Shown piece after piece: positions 29,661-39,601 of a DNA stretch of 64,000 bases (its first letter is position 1; every line of letters starts with the position of its first letter). Source of the DNA: Colwellia sp. (lineage in GTDB: Bacteria; Pseudomonadota; Gammaproteobacteria; Enterobacterales; Alteromonadaceae); NCBI RefSeq assembly GCF_013214175.1, contig NZ_JABSPA010000001.1:1-64000 (forward strand). Direction: 5' to 3'. The position numbers and the translations under genes are program-made. The notes under the pieces were generated by a model. It saw nothing but the letters and a program-made list of their open reading frames with translations, was not told the origin of the DNA and ran no database searches.

Positions 29661-31649
29661 TTATAGCTTGTTTACAGTGTTCACAACATTGTCTACTGTG
29701 AAGCCAAAGTGCTCAAGTAATACATTACCCGGAGCCGACTCACCAAAGGTAGTCATACCAACAACCGCACCACTAAGACCTACGTATTTAGCCCAAAAAT
29801 CAACATGTGCCGCTTCAATAGCAACACGCTTGGTTACGCTCATAGGTAAAATAGCTTCTTTATACTCGCTGCTTTGCTTATCAAAAACATTCGTTGATGG
29901 CATAGAAACAACTCGTACTTTTTTACCTTGCTCAGTTAATGCTGTTGCCGCGTTAACCGCTAAAGCAACTTCAGAGCCTGTTGCCATTAAAATAACATCA
30001 GGTGTGCCAGCACAATCAACAAGTACATAAGCACCTTTTTCAATAGCACTTACTTGCTCTTGGGTACGAGTCATTGCCGGTAAACCTTGGCGTGAAAAGA
30101 TTAAAGCGGTTGGCGCTTTTTGGCTTTGCACAGCAGCTTTCCAAGCAACAGCCGACTCAGTCGCGTCACATGGGCGCCATGTCGTTAAGTTTGGCGTAGT
30201 TCTTAAGTTGGTTAATTGCTCAATAGGCTGATGTGTAGGACCATCTTCACCTTGACCAATAGAGTCATGGGTATATACAAAGATATTTTGAATGCCCATC
30301 AATGCCGACATACGTATCGCATTACGTGCATATTCCATAAACATCATGAAAGTTGCGCCGTAGTTTACAAAACCGCCGTGCAATGAAATACCATTCATAA
30401 TACTACTCATGCCAAATTCACGCACGCCGTAGAAAATGTAGTTACCAGCAGGGTCAGTTTCAATACCTTTAGAGCCAGACCATAAGGTTAGGTTAGAGCC
30501 GGCTAAATCAGCTGAACCACCTAACATTTCAGGTAATACACTACCAAAAGCTTCGATAGCATTTTGTGATGCTTTACGCGTCGCAATGTTCTCACTACTT
30601 TCGTGACACTGTTGAATAAAAGCGTTAGCTTTTTCTTCAAATTCAGCCGGTAATTCACCTTTAATCACACGACGTTCATATTCACTAGCAAGTTCAGGGT
30701 GCGCTACTTTATAAGCGGAAAACTTTTCATCCCAGCTAACTTGGCTTGCTTGGCCTTTTTCTTTTCTATTCCATTGTGCGTATACGTCACTTGGAATATC
30801 AAAAGGTTCATGTGACCAGTTTAAGAATTCACGTGTTGCGGCAATTTCTTCATCACCTAATGGTGCGCCGTGACAATTATGAGTACCTGATTTATTTGGT
30901 GAGCCAAAACCAATGATAGTTTTACAACAAATCATGCTTGGCTTGTCAGTCACTAATTTAGCGGCTTCAATAGCGTGAGTGATTGCTTGTGGGTCATGAC
31001 CATCAATAGAAATAACATGCCAGCCGTACGCTTCGAAACGGGCAGGAGTATTGTCGGTAAACCAACCTTCAACTTCACCATCGATAGAAATACCGTTGTC
31101 ATCCCAAAAAGCGATTAACTTACCTAAACCTAAAGTGCCGGCAAGTGAACAAGACTCATGTGATAGACCTTCCATTAAACAACCATCGCCCAAGAAGCAA
31201 TAAGTGAAATGGTCAACAATATCGTGGTCTTCACGGTTAAATTGTGCAGCTAAAGTTTTTTCAGCAATCGCCATACCAACAGCATTGGCAATACCCGCGC
31301 CTAATGGACCTGTGGTTGTTTCAACACCTGGGGTGTAACCGTATTCTGGGTGACCAGGGGTTTTTGAGTGCAATTGACGGAAGTTTTTCAAATCTTCAAT
31401 AGATAAATCGTAACCCGATAAATGTAATAAAGAATAAATAAGCATCGAGCCATGGCCGTTTGATAAAATAAAACGATCGCGGTCGGCCCAGTTAGGATCG
31501 GTTGGGTTATGCTTTAAAAAATCACGCCATAATACTTCGGCAATATCTGCCATACCCATTGGGGCACCAGGGTGTCCTGATTTTGCTTTTTGTACGGCAT
31601 CCATACTTAATACACGGATAGCATTTGCTAGCTCTTGACGCGATGACAT
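29661..31649 (-). CDS. tkt: transketolase
   Basis: Thiamine-diphosphate enzyme of the non-oxidative pentose phosphate pathway. 662 residues from the ATG at 31649 (E. coli TktA 663). The frame extends 20 codons further up, but [20 protein letters not shown] is the usual N-terminus and GGAGC precedes it. Motifs: [33 protein letters not shown] (ThDP motif), [24 protein letters not shown]. It is clustered with epd, which uses the erythrose-4-phosphate that transketolase makes. Confidence 0.97.
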   Translation of the reverse strand: MSSRQELANAIRVLSMDAVQKAKSGHPGAPMGMADIAEVLWRDFLKHNPTDPNWADRDRFILSNGHGSMLIYSLLHLSGYDLSIEDLKNFRQLHSKTPGHPEYGYTPGVETTTGPLGAGIANAVGMAIAEKTLAAQFNREDHDIVDHFTYCFLGDGCLMEGLSHESCSLAGTLGLGKLIAFWDDNGISIDGEVEGWFTDNTPARFEAYGWHVISIDGHDPQAITHAIEAAKLVTDKPSMICCKTIIGFGSPNKSGTHNCHGAPLGDEEIAATREFLNWSHEPFDIPSDVYAQWNRKEKGQASQVSWDEKFSAYKVAHPELASEYERRVIKGELPAEFEEKANAFIQQCHESSENIATRKASQNAIEAFGSVLPEMLGGSADLAGSNLTLWSGSKGIETDPAGNYIFYGVREFGMSSIMNGISLHGGFVNYGATFMMFMEYARNAIRMSALMGIQNIFVYTHDSIGQGEDGPTHQPIEQLTNLRTTPNLTTWRPCDATESAVAWKAAVQSQKAPTALIFSRQGLPAMTRTQEQVSAIEKGAYVLVDCAGTPDVILMATGSEVALAVNAATALTEQGKKVRVVSMPSTNVFDKQSSEYKEAILPMSVTKRVAIEAAHVDFWAKYVGLSGAVVGMTTFGESAPGNVLLEHFGFTVDNVVNTVNKL

Positions 31650-31861
31650 AATAGCTCCAGATCTTATAGTCTTGAAAGAATAAAAATTGCGCGTATTTTC
31701 GCTCACCACAGCACGTAGCGCAAATTATATTATGCTATTTTTTATATTATTTTGTATCGCGGTTAATTATTCATTCACTATAGTGCTAATATCGGTTGAA
31801 ACTTATATCAATATTTACAATAAATTAACGGATTAACTCTGCCACTCTTGAATAATATCCT

Positions 31862-34210
31862 ATGATGCAACTTCATTTACCGCGTTTTTTTATATCTGCC
31901 ATCTTATACCTTGCTACTTGTTTTGGCGCGGTATGGCTTATCAATCCGCAATCGCTGGTAAACTTTGTCGGCCCCTCAGCGGCACTTGTTAGCGGTTTAC
32001 TGCTTATTTGGGGCATCACGCCACTTATTGCGGTATTACTGGTCACGCCAATATTGGCATTTGGCCTGAATTATTATTTTCATTTTGATGCCAATATCGC
32101 GGTGATGAGCATAGCCTTGCTCGCTATTATTTTGCAGGGATTCTGGACTAAACAACTGGTTTTTCGCTTTGTTCATTATAAAAAGTGGTTAATATCTAGA
32201 AAGCACTTATTCTTCTTTTTACTGCGCATTGGCCCCATTGCCAGCTTAGTCTCAGCCAGCGCGGTGTTAGTTATTTCAATGCTTGATAACCAAGTGATGC
32301 AAGGTACTTTTTTCTATACCTTTATTAATACTTGGTCGGCAAGCATGCTGGTGGCGGTATTTTTTATTCCCTTATTGTTACTGGCAAAAAACGCCGAACA
32401 ACTCAAATTAACGAAACGACTTTTTGTTAGCTTTACTTCAGTTTTAGGTTGTTTGGCTATTTTATTATTGTTGAAAACCTCTCAGTATGAACAACAAAGC
32501 TATAGAGAGGCACTGTTCAAACAATCAAAAGTAGATATAGAGCGCTTGATACTTGCTGAAGTGACTGGCGTAGTTAACCAAATTAATAGCCTTTCGGCCT
32601 TCTTCAAAGCCAGCGACTACGTATCATTATCTGAATTTAACTTGTTTAGTGAAAGTGTTTTCAACCAAAATTCGAGTGTCAGGGCGTTAGAGTGGGCACC
32701 GATTGTAGCTTTTAATCAGCGAGAAAAATTTGAACAGAAAAGTTCAGTTATGCTGCAGAAAAACTTTCAAATTAGAGAGCGTCTCGCCAATGGAAAAATG
32801 ACTTTAGCTCAACCTCGTAGCCAATATGCTCCCTTGTATTATATATACCCACAACAGGGTAATCAGGCTGCTTTAGGTCTAGATGTTTATAGTAACCCCC
32901 AGCATGTACTGTCCATGCAAAAAGTTATTGATAGTGAACAGGTCATTGCCAGCGCACCCATTTCCTTAGTGCAAGATGAACAGGCTAGGCCAGGCATGCT
33001 ATTTAGTAATGCTATTTTTTCACTATCAGAAGATAACAAAGCGGCAAAGCTTACTGGGCAAAATAAGCTGTCGATAATCAAAGCAGATAAGTTATTAGGT
33101 TTTGTCGTGGCCGTGGTGCAATTCGATGATTTTTTTCACCAGTTAGCAAGGCAAAGAGAGCAAGAGGTTAGCTTTTTTATTCAAGATGTCTCAAGTCAGC
33201 AAACCTTTACTTTATTTGGACAGGCGTTGCCTACGGCCAATAGGTATACTGAAACCATTAATATGGAGGTGTTTTCTCGACATTGGCAAATTAATATCGC
33301 AGAAAAGCAACCTTGGTTTAGTCAAGCTAAGAGCTGGCAAGCATGGGCTGTGCTTATTGCGGGTACGTTTGGTGCTTTATTATTTCAAATGCTGGTATTG
33401 ATGATGGCTGCCTATTCAAGTGAGCTCGGTCAGCAAGTTGATATTAAAACCCGAGCGCTTATTCTAGCGAAAGAAAGCTCAGATAAAAAAAGTTTAGCTA
33501 AAAGTAATTTTTTACAGACCTTAAATCAAGAGTTACGTTTGCCATTACTCGCCATGAAAGCATGTGTTGAGCAATTAAAGAAAAAAGGTATCAATAACAA
33601 GCAGGTGACAGGTATAAGCCATGCGGGTAGTAATGTTGCTTTATTGTTAGATACCATGATGGACTTATCTGATATCGAATCAGGTAAGATCATTGCCAAA
33701 GCAGACTGTTTTGATTTTTATGGCTTTTTACAGCGCACTGAATCGGTATTTAAAGCCAGTAATGCTTACGAAGGTAAATCAATTTTTTTCCTGATTGATG
33801 ACAGTGTGCCTCATTATATCAACAGTGATGAACTCTATATTCAAAAATTATTACATGCCATAGTTGATAGTGCCCATAAGCTACTGAAATCAGATGATTT
33901 ACGTTTATCTATTAAGTTGCATAAACACAAGCTTGCAGACGCTAGTTTGTTTTTTACCATAACGTCTCAAAATGCGGCAATGGTCAATGTGAGCGAGCAA
34001 GTATTTGCTCAGCAAAATCATGATGAATTAGCCGCTAATAGTACGACAATGGCCATGGCGGTTAAATATAGTCACTTGTTAGGAGGTGATACAACTTTAG
34101 CGGCGCTAAGCTCTGGTGCTGGCGTCTTAAGCGCTTCAATTAGAGTGATTATTTCGTCAATAGAGCAACAAGAAGCGCAGCAAGGTTTAACATTTGATAT
34201 CATTGATTAA
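31862..34210 (+). CDS. MASE1-CHASE membrane sensor with degenerate histidine-kinase core
   Basis: 782 residues. An N-terminal multi-helix membrane region resembling MASE1 (about 8-150) is followed by further helices to about 205. A periplasmic CHASE-type sensor domain (about 225-430) and a last membrane helix near 497-518 follow. The cytoplasmic HisKA-like region reads FLQTLNQELRLPLLA, where the phospho-acceptor His of the usual SHELRTPL box is Gln556. The ATPase region lacks the N-box Asn (IVDSAHKLL) and a DxGxG box. It is therefore probably a pseudokinase sensor. No response regulator is adjacent. Confidence 0.75.
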   Translation: MMQLHLPRFFISAILYLATCFGAVWLINPQSLVNFVGPSAALVSGLLLIWGITPLIAVLLVTPILAFGLNYYFHFDANIAVMSIALLAIILQGFWTKQLVFRFVHYKKWLISRKHLFFFLLRIGPIASLVSASAVLVISMLDNQVMQGTFFYTFINTWSASMLVAVFFIPLLLLAKNAEQLKLTKRLFVSFTSVLGCLAILLLLKTSQYEQQSYREALFKQSKVDIERLILAEVTGVVNQINSLSAFFKASDYVSLSEFNLFSESVFNQNSSVRALEWAPIVAFNQREKFEQKSSVMLQKNFQIRERLANGKMTLAQPRSQYAPLYYIYPQQGNQAALGLDVYSNPQHVLSMQKVIDSEQVIASAPISLVQDEQARPGMLFSNAIFSLSEDNKAAKLTGQNKLSIIKADKLLGFVVAVVQFDDFFHQLARQREQEVSFFIQDVSSQQTFTLFGQALPTANRYTETINMEVFSRHWQINIAEKQPWFSQAKSWQAWAVLIAGTFGALLFQMLVLMMAAYSSELGQQVDIKTRALILAKESSDKKSLAKSNFLQTLNQELRLPLLAMKACVEQLKKKGINNKQVTGISHAGSNVALLLDTMMDLSDIESGKIIAKADCFDFYGFLQRTESVFKASNAYEGKSIFFLIDDSVPHYINSDELYIQKLLHAIVDSAHKLLKSDDLRLSIKLHKHKLADASLFFTITSQNAAMVNVSEQVFAQQNHDELAANSTTMAMAVKYSHLLGGDTTLAALSSGAGVLSASIRVIISSIEQQEAQQGLTFDIID

Positions 34211-34347
34211 TTTGTTTCTTATTTAATTAATTCTTTAACTAAAGAAAATACTTGTAAATAAAAAAGTAATGGTTTAGTGTCGTTGCACCTGCTCATAAAT
34301 AGTACAAATTAACAATAAATCAAGCAGGCCGTTATATAGGTAAAACA

Positions 34348-34485
34348 ATGAATAATTCATCCTCGCGAGGGTTTAAGTTAACAACTGTGATATTTGCTGT
34401 ATTAATCATGGCTGTTAGTGCAATGCTGAGTGGTAACTCAGTCGCTGATGACATGGATGTAGAAATAACGCAATCTGATGAGTAG
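34348..34485 (+). CDS. 45-residue exported or membrane peptide
   Basis: ATG at 34348 opens a 45-codon frame: a basic start (MNNSSSRGFKLTT), a hydrophobic stretch (VIFAVLIMAVSAMLSGNSVA) and an acidic tail (DDMDVEITQSDE). The ending SVADD looks like a signal-peptidase site, which would leave only a 12-residue acidic peptide. The frame is followed by a good terminator at 34525-34564, supporting a real short transcript. No family is known to me. Confidence 0.5.
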   Translation: MNNSSSRGFKLTTVIFAVLIMAVSAMLSGNSVADDMDVEITQSDE

Positions 34486-34524
34486 CTAAATCACTAGTCA
34501 TTTAATTGCCAAGGAAAATTTAAG

Positions 34525-34564
34525 CTCCACCGCTGGTTTAAACACAGTGCTGGGGCTTTTTTCG
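34525..34564 (+). terminator. terminator after the 45-residue gene
   Basis: AGCTCCACCGCTG pairs with CAGTGCTGGGGCT (one mismatch) and is followed by TTTTTTC. Confidence 0.8.
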
Positions 34565-34670
34565 TTTTTAGATATTATTTTTTAGATATCATGTAGTGCA
34601 CACGAGGTTTACGGCTGTGTTGCTAATAAAGCGATAAATGCTTATTCGCGGGGGCAATAAATTGTATAGC

Positions 34671-34746
34671 TGGCGTCTCCACCGGGACTCGAACCCAGAG
34701 CAGCGGCTTAGGAGGCCGCAGTTTTATCCAGTTAAACTATGGAGAC
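34671..34746 (-). tRNA. tRNA-Arg (anticodon CCU)
   Basis: The minus strand reads GTCTCCATAGTTTAACTGGA then TAAAACTGCGGC, loop CTCCTAA, GCCGC, and the T arm CTGGGTTCGAGTCCCGG, ending GGAGAC-GCCA. All four arms pair, including the 5-bp anticodon stem GCGGC/GCCGC; loop position gives anticodon CCT, decoding AGG. The CCA end is encoded. Total 76 nt. Confidence 0.96.
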
Positions 34747-35013
34747 ATAGTGCTAGGGTCGCTATTTTACTCATATTTCTTATGCTTTGTTAATGTTTTT
34801 ATTAAATTTTTTTCTTCTTTAACTTACTCCTTATTATTCAAAGGTAGCCTCCTCGCAGAACATGAGCGTTTTATGTACTTTCATTGATCTGTATCGTCTT
34901 TTTATAAGACAGGAGTTTTACAATGAATTGCTGATAACTCATCGATAACTATCTCGGTGATAGCTATTTCAGCAAAACTACTTCAGTGATAATAATGTGA
35001 AAGGAATTCTCTT

Positions 35014-36024
35014 ATGAAAGCAGCAGTTATTCATCAGTTTAAAGCCCGTCTTGAAATTCAACAGCGAGATATACCACGTATTGCTAGCCAAGAGGTTTTG
35101 GTTAAAATACATGCCTGTGGTGTCTGTCATACTGACTTGCACGCCTGTCATGGTGATTGGCCGGTTAAACCGAAAATGCCACTAATCCCGGGTCACGAAG
35201 GTGTTGGTGAAATCGTCGAAATAGGTGAGCAAGTTAAACATTTGAAAGTTGGCGACCGTGTCGGAATTCCATGGCTTTATAGTGCTTGTGGTTATTGTGA
35301 CTACTGTTTAAGTGGTGATGAAAATTTATGTTTATCACAACAAAATTCTGGTTACTCGGTTGATGGTAGCTATGCAGAATATTGTAAAGCCCATGGCGAT
35401 TATGTGGTGAAAATTCCAGATGCTATTGATTATGTCGATGCTGCACCCTTGTTTTGCGCTGGCGTTACTACCTATAAAGCGTTGAAAGTTTCTACGGCAA
35501 AGCCAGGTGAGTGGGTTGCTATTTTTGGTATCGGTGGTTTAGGGCACTTAGCGGTACAATATGCTGTGGCCATGGGCTTAAATGTTATTGCCGTTGATAC
35601 GGGGACTGAGAAGCTGCAGCTTGCTAAAAAGCTTGGCGCGTCGCTTTGTTTAGATTTTAAGCTTGATGATGTAGTCGCTCGAGTACTTGAAGAAACCGGA
35701 GGTGTGCACGCCAGTATCTGTACCGCGGTGAGTAAAAGTGGCTTTGAGCAGAGTTATAAAGTCATTCGCCGTGGTGGTAAGTGTGTTTTAGTAGGACTAC
35801 CGCCGGAAGATATGCCGTTGCCTATTTTTGATACCGTACTCAATGGTGTGAGTGTGATCGGCTCCATTGTTGGTACACGCAAAGATTTAGTTGAGTGTTT
35901 AGATTTTGCTGCGAGAGGCAAAGTTAAGGCCATAACCATTGAAAAATCCCTTGAAGATATCAATGAGATTTTTGACGATATGATTAATGGTGATATTACC
36001 GGTCGTGTGGTGATGAAGTTTTAA
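35014..36024 (+). CDS. adhP: zinc-dependent alcohol dehydrogenase (AdhP-like)
   Basis: Medium-chain dehydrogenase of 336 residues, as for bacterial AdhP. Catalytic zinc ligands are Cys38 and His61 (GHEGVGEI). Structural zinc cysteines are 92, 95, 98 and 106 ([15 protein letters not shown]). The NAD fold has [13 protein letters not shown] (about 176-188). It likely interconverts ethanol and other primary alcohols with aldehydes. A good ribosome site (AAAGGA) precedes the ATG. It has its own terminator and no operon partner. Confidence 0.93.
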   Translation: MKAAVIHQFKARLEIQQRDIPRIASQEVLVKIHACGVCHTDLHACHGDWPVKPKMPLIPGHEGVGEIVEIGEQVKHLKVGDRVGIPWLYSACGYCDYCLSGDENLCLSQQNSGYSVDGSYAEYCKAHGDYVVKIPDAIDYVDAAPLFCAGVTTYKALKVSTAKPGEWVAIFGIGGLGHLAVQYAVAMGLNVIAVDTGTEKLQLAKKLGASLCLDFKLDDVVARVLEETGGVHASICTAVSKSGFEQSYKVIRRGGKCVLVGLPPEDMPLPIFDTVLNGVSVIGSIVGTRKDLVECLDFAARGKVKAITIEKSLEDINEIFDDMINGDITGRVVMKF

Positions 36025-36085
36025 TATTGCTTGTTAGATGTTTAGCTGATTTTTATTAATACCCGCTAATTTCTTCATATTGTTA

Positions 36086-36124
36086 TAAGCCCTTTACTGT
36101 TACTTGCAGTGCAGGGCTTTTTTG
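36086..36124 (+). terminator. terminator after adhP
   Basis: AAGCCCT ... AGGGCTT stem with an inner ACTG/CAGT pairing, followed by TTTTTTG. Confidence 0.85.
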
Positions 36125-36311
36125 TATTTGGCTGATTAACCTTTGTTTTATTGATATGTAAGGTCTTAATACCCTAAGTATTATAAGAGATAAAAATTTA
36201 AATTAAATAATTTCAAACTATTTACCCTTCAACCTCTACTTTATATAACAATGAAGCTTATGTTAGCGAGTTACCTAACTAAAATGCTAATAACAAATAA
36301 TAGGAGCCTGT

Positions 36312-36881
36312 GTGTTTGAAAGAAGCGATGAAACGCTCATAGCGCAAGCGTTACAAGGAAAGAAATCAGCCTGGTTAACATTGGTAAAGCGTTATGAGAA
36401 AAACATCTATAACTACGCTTTACGTATGGTGAATAACCCCGCAGATGCTATGGACTTAATGCAGGATGTTTTCATCGCATTATTTCGTAATTTATCGAAA
36501 TTTAGAGGAGAGTGCCCCTTTAAAAGTTGGCTGTTTAAAATTGCTCATTACCGCTGCCTTGAGTTTTACCGACGCAAGCGGCCGATGCAATCACTTGACG
36601 ATGTGGCAGAGCAAGAAGACGAGCAATCGGTATGTCTAGAAAAGGACTTGTTTTTAAAGCAACAAAGCAGTGCGCTAATACAAGCAATGCAGCATTTACC
36701 GGTAAAGCAAAAGCTGGTAGTGGAGTTAAAGTTTTTTCAGCAGTGTACTTTTGAAGATATCAGTCAGCAACTTGGCATATCAACCAATACGGCAAAGTCG
36801 CAATTATATAGCGCACTCGAAAAATTAAAATCGCACTTAAGCAATGAGTTAGTAGGAAAAGAAGAGGTGGAGTATGTCTGA
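36312..36881 (+). CDS. ECF-type RNA polymerase sigma factor
   Basis: 189 residues with sigma region 2 (ALRMVNNPADAMDLMQDVFI then ALFRNLSKF, and FKSWLFKIAHYRCLEFYRRK) and region 4 (HLPVKQKLVVELKFFQQCTF then EDISQQLGISTNTAKSQLYS). There is no region 3, so it belongs to the extracytoplasmic-function group. The start is GTG at 36312 with AGGAGCC upstream. It overlaps the next gene by 8 bp, the usual sigma/anti-sigma coupling. The signal and target genes are unknown; autoregulation is likely but no promoter box is claimed. Confidence 0.93.
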   Translation: MFERSDETLIAQALQGKKSAWLTLVKRYEKNIYNYALRMVNNPADAMDLMQDVFIALFRNLSKFRGECPFKSWLFKIAHYRCLEFYRRKRPMQSLDDVAEQEDEQSVCLEKDLFLKQQSSALIQAMQHLPVKQKLVVELKFFQQCTFEDISQQLGISTNTAKSQLYSALEKLKSHLSNELVGKEEVEYV

Positions 36882-37593
36882 GCAAAAATCAGCTAATGCT
36901 CAAATGAGTAAAGATGATAGAGCATTATTTAGCGAAAGTATTGCCGAGCAAGCAAGTGTTGAAATAGAGCAAGACGTGCCTGATTGGCACAGAGCGCAAG
37001 CATTTGAACAGCACTTTTCAACCGGTAAAAGCAGTCAGGGTAAAGCTATTAACTGGGGTATGTGGTTTGGTGTGCCGGCGTTATCCATGGCGTGTTCGGC
37101 TTTTGCTATTACTGTGGTAATGAGCTTTATACAGGGTAAAGAACTTGATCAACAAGCATTTTCTCAACAAGTTACGGCCTTAATTGAGCAACAAGTTCAA
37201 CAAAAAGTCACTGCACAATTGGCTAGTCAGTCAATCAATCAGTCAAGCAGGAACAATAAAGTTGATATCGAAACTTTGATAAACCTTAAACTGCGCGAAT
37301 TTGCCGCTGAGCAACAAGTTATGTTAGCTAATTATCGTGCCGATATGAGCACGCAGCAGCAGAGTAATAATCTCGCTTTAGCCAGTTATGTGATTGGTGC
37401 CTCGAGAAAAGAACGTAAAGAAGATATCAGTGACTTTATCAGCTTTATTAATGCCCAGCGAAAAGATGAACAGTTAACTCAGAAAATTAAATTTCAGCAA
37501 CTTGAACGTGAAATTGGTTTTCAAAAGCTTGGCTTAGCGCAAGATGGCAATACACAGACTAACTCGGCTAAGCCAATTAACTACAAAGGCTAA
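36874..37593 (+). CDS. putative membrane anti-sigma partner
   Basis: 239 residues with one transmembrane helix (MWFGVPALSMACSAFAITVV, about 65-85). The cytoplasmic N-terminus is acidic with a tryptophan-containing PDWHRAQAFEQHF segment. The C-terminal part is a Gln-rich, coiled-coil-prone periplasmic region. No zinc anti-sigma motif (HxxxCxxC) is present and I do not recognise a named anti-sigma family. The role is inferred from translational overlap with the ECF sigma gene. Confidence 0.7.
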   Translation: MSEQKSANAQMSKDDRALFSESIAEQASVEIEQDVPDWHRAQAFEQHFSTGKSSQGKAINWGMWFGVPALSMACSAFAITVVMSFIQGKELDQQAFSQQVTALIEQQVQQKVTAQLASQSINQSSRNNKVDIETLINLKLREFAAEQQVMLANYRADMSTQQQSNNLALASYVIGASRKERKEDISDFISFINAQRKDEQLTQKIKFQQLEREIGFQKLGLAQDGNTQTNSAKPINYKG

Positions 37594-37677
37594 GTTGTTA
37601 AAAAGTGAATTATTAGCAAATCAACTAAATCAACTAAATTAAGAAAATACCGAGACTATCCTTAGAGGGGAAAACTT

Positions 37678-38673
37678 ATGATGAAATTAACAAGCTTAAT
37701 GGTAAAAGCACAAACGCGAGGCTCAGTAGCTAAGGTAAAATCGCCTACTAAAGCTAAGTCTAAAATAACAGCAAAGGTTGCACTGCTCGGATCAGCTTTA
37801 CTACTAGCCTTTGGCGCACAAGCAGCAGATAAGAACTATGATAATTTGCACAAGCAATTAAATATTATGAATGACATCATGATGTCATCGGCAAAAACGT
37901 CGCAGAATTCACGTCAGTCCTTGATTCGCTCAATCGATAGTGTTTATTTACAGGGGCAAGGTGCTATTTTTACCATCAACTCTGCTCATGGTGGCTCTTC
38001 ACATCGTCAGTTTTTTCAAATGGTAGCGCCAAAAGCTCGAATAGCAGCTTTAGCCCCTGTTGCACCAGTAAGTGCTGTTGACAGAATTGTTTTTGCTAAT
38101 GAAGACTTTGTCATTGATTTTGAAGATCATGAAGATGAATTTGAACGCGTGATTGAAATTTTTGAGCAACAACGAGAAGGGGCTAGAGAGTTGCGTAGTG
38201 AAGAGCGTGAAATTGCCTATGAAATGCGTGATGTTGCTCGCCAACAAAAAGATATTGAATACCAGCTACATCGTGCAGAAAAAAGTGCTCAGGTTGAGTT
38301 AACTGCAGAGCTCAATAAGCTTAAAGTAGAGCGTATTGCTTTGAATAACAATAAAAAACAGCTTGAACAAAAGGTCACTCAATTAAATAAACAGCGACAA
38401 CAGCAAAAACTTGCGCAAGACAAAGCAAGAGCAGCACACTTTTCTGCACTTAATAACAGCCTAGTGGAAACGCTATGCCTATACGGTAATGGCTTACAAG
38501 CAATACCTAATAAAGAGCATGTTAGTTTAATTATTAAAGATGCGGGTAATAAGCAGAGTCGTGGTTATAAAGATCAAATATTAGTATTTAGTAAAAAAGA
38601 TATTAATGCTTGTGCTAACAGTAAACTAACCGCTAAAAAACTATTAGCTAAAGCCGAGCAGTACCAGTTCTAA
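37678..38673 (+). CDS. exported coiled-coil protein of the sigma operon
   Basis: 331 residues. A basic leader and hydrophobic stretch (VALLGSALLLAFGAQAADK, cleavage near residue 50) give an unusually long signal region. The middle (about 150-260) is a strongly charged coiled coil (EDHEDEFERVIEIFEQQREG .. EQKVTQLNKQRQQQ). The C-terminus has two cysteines (ETLCLYGNGLQ and DINACANSK) that could form a disulfide. It is the third gene after sigma and membrane partner; plausibly it senses or buffers envelope stress, but that is inference. Family unknown to me. Confidence 0.65.
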   Translation: MMKLTSLMVKAQTRGSVAKVKSPTKAKSKITAKVALLGSALLLAFGAQAADKNYDNLHKQLNIMNDIMMSSAKTSQNSRQSLIRSIDSVYLQGQGAIFTINSAHGGSSHRQFFQMVAPKARIAALAPVAPVSAVDRIVFANEDFVIDFEDHEDEFERVIEIFEQQREGARELRSEEREIAYEMRDVARQQKDIEYQLHRAEKSAQVELTAELNKLKVERIALNNNKKQLEQKVTQLNKQRQQQKLAQDKARAAHFSALNNSLVETLCLYGNGLQAIPNKEHVSLIIKDAGNKQSRGYKDQILVFSKKDINACANSKLTAKKLLAKAEQYQF

Positions 38674-38764
38674 TTAAGCTAGCTAAACTCTAAGGTAATT
38701 AAGCTTTGCGGCAGCTAAGTTAAGCGTAATCTAGCCAAGACCATTTAAGTTACTGTGAATTTTC

Positions 38765-38809
38765 AAGCCATAAATAGCGTAATGAATATGCGCTATTTAT
38801 GGCTTTTTA
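38765..38809 (+). terminator. terminator after the sigma operon
   Basis: AAGCCATAAATAGCG / CGCTATTTATGGCTT, a 15-bp perfect stem with an 11-base loop and T-run. Confidence 0.9.
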
Positions 38810-38936
38810 TATGGAATAAAATAGATATGCTTCAATTATTCACTTATTACCGTTTAATTATCTTTTAATAGCCTTTAAATTAACTTTTAGACCTCAGCAA
38901 AACTTTCTAAAATGATAATCAATGAGTACTGTGTAA

Positions 38937-39026
38937 ATGTACAGTTCATCGGTGTTGTATGGCGATAATGCTTATAGTGCCGTTATTAATATTATTACTA
39001 AAGAAACGGATAATACAGCAGCTTAA
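38937..39026 (+). pseudogene. fragment resembling a TonB-dependent receptor plug domain
   Basis: A 29-codon frame reads MYSSSVLYGDNAYSAVINII then TKETDNTAA. The string SVLYGDNAxxxVINIITK is the hallmark of the plug domain of TonB-dependent receptors (typical form SALYGSDAIGGVINIITK). Nothing else of such a receptor (over 600 residues normally) is present nearby, so this looks like a residual scrap. The length is short enough that chance resemblance is possible. Confidence 0.35.
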
Positions 39027-39105
39027 AGGCTTTGCGCTAGTAAGTTAGCAAGGAATTAAGTAGTATGCCTTTTTTCAAGTAAGCAAATTTTAAGGGTGTT
39101 ACTAA

Positions 39106-39579
39106 ATGAGTAAGTTTTTATTACTAGCCATTGTTATTGGACTTTTTGTGTTCTTCATTATGCGTCAAAAGAGCAATAAAGCAGCGGCTCAAGTTAATAT
39201 AAAATTAGGCAGTGAGTTTTTAGCGGCTAATAAAAGTGAGGAAGGGGTAATAGAAACGGCTTCTGGCTTACAATATAAAGTGCTAACTCAGGGCGATGGC
39301 ACTGAACACCCAAGCGCTTCGTCGAAAGTTAAAGTGCATTACCATGGTACTTTACTTGATGGCAGTGTATTTGATAGTTCTGTTGATCGAGGCGCGCCAA
39401 TTAGCTTTGGCTTAAATCAAGTGATTAAAGGTTGGACTGAAGGTGTTCAGCTTATGGTTGTGGGTGAGAAAACACGCTTTTATATTCCATCAAACTTAGG
39501 CTACCGTAATAAGCCGGCGGGCAAAATAGGCCCAGGTGCATTATTAGTTTTTGATGTTGAGTTATTGGCAATAAACTAA
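39106..39579 (+). CDS. FKBP-type peptidyl-prolyl isomerase, membrane anchored
   Basis: 157 residues. An N-terminal helix (FLLLAIVIGLFVFFIM) likely anchors it in the inner membrane with the isomerase outside. The FKBP domain covers about 48-157: GLQYKVLTQGDG, VKVHYHGTLLDGSVFDSS, PISFGLNQVIKGWTEGVQLM, GEKTRFYIPSNLGY and LLVFDVELL. It resembles the catalytic domain of Mip/FkpA without the long dimerisation helix. It folds proline-limited proteins, probably in the periplasm. Followed by a strong terminator. Confidence 0.92.
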   Translation: MSKFLLLAIVIGLFVFFIMRQKSNKAAAQVNIKLGSEFLAANKSEEGVIETASGLQYKVLTQGDGTEHPSASSKVKVHYHGTLLDGSVFDSSVDRGAPISFGLNQVIKGWTEGVQLMVVGEKTRFYIPSNLGYRNKPAGKIGPGALLVFDVELLAIN

Positions 39580-39601
39580 GCCAAAAACTTTAAAAAACAA
39601 T

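Noticed and set aside
34930..34985. Imperfect dyads (CGATAACTATC / GATAGCTATT) upstream of adhP as an operator
   Set aside because: Pairing is broken and no matching regulator is nearby; cannot be told from chance in AT-rich sequence.
38908..38926. Fur box upstream of the FKBP gene
   Set aside because: Only the ATGATAATCA core matches the 19-bp consensus and no iron gene follows; too weak to list as a site.
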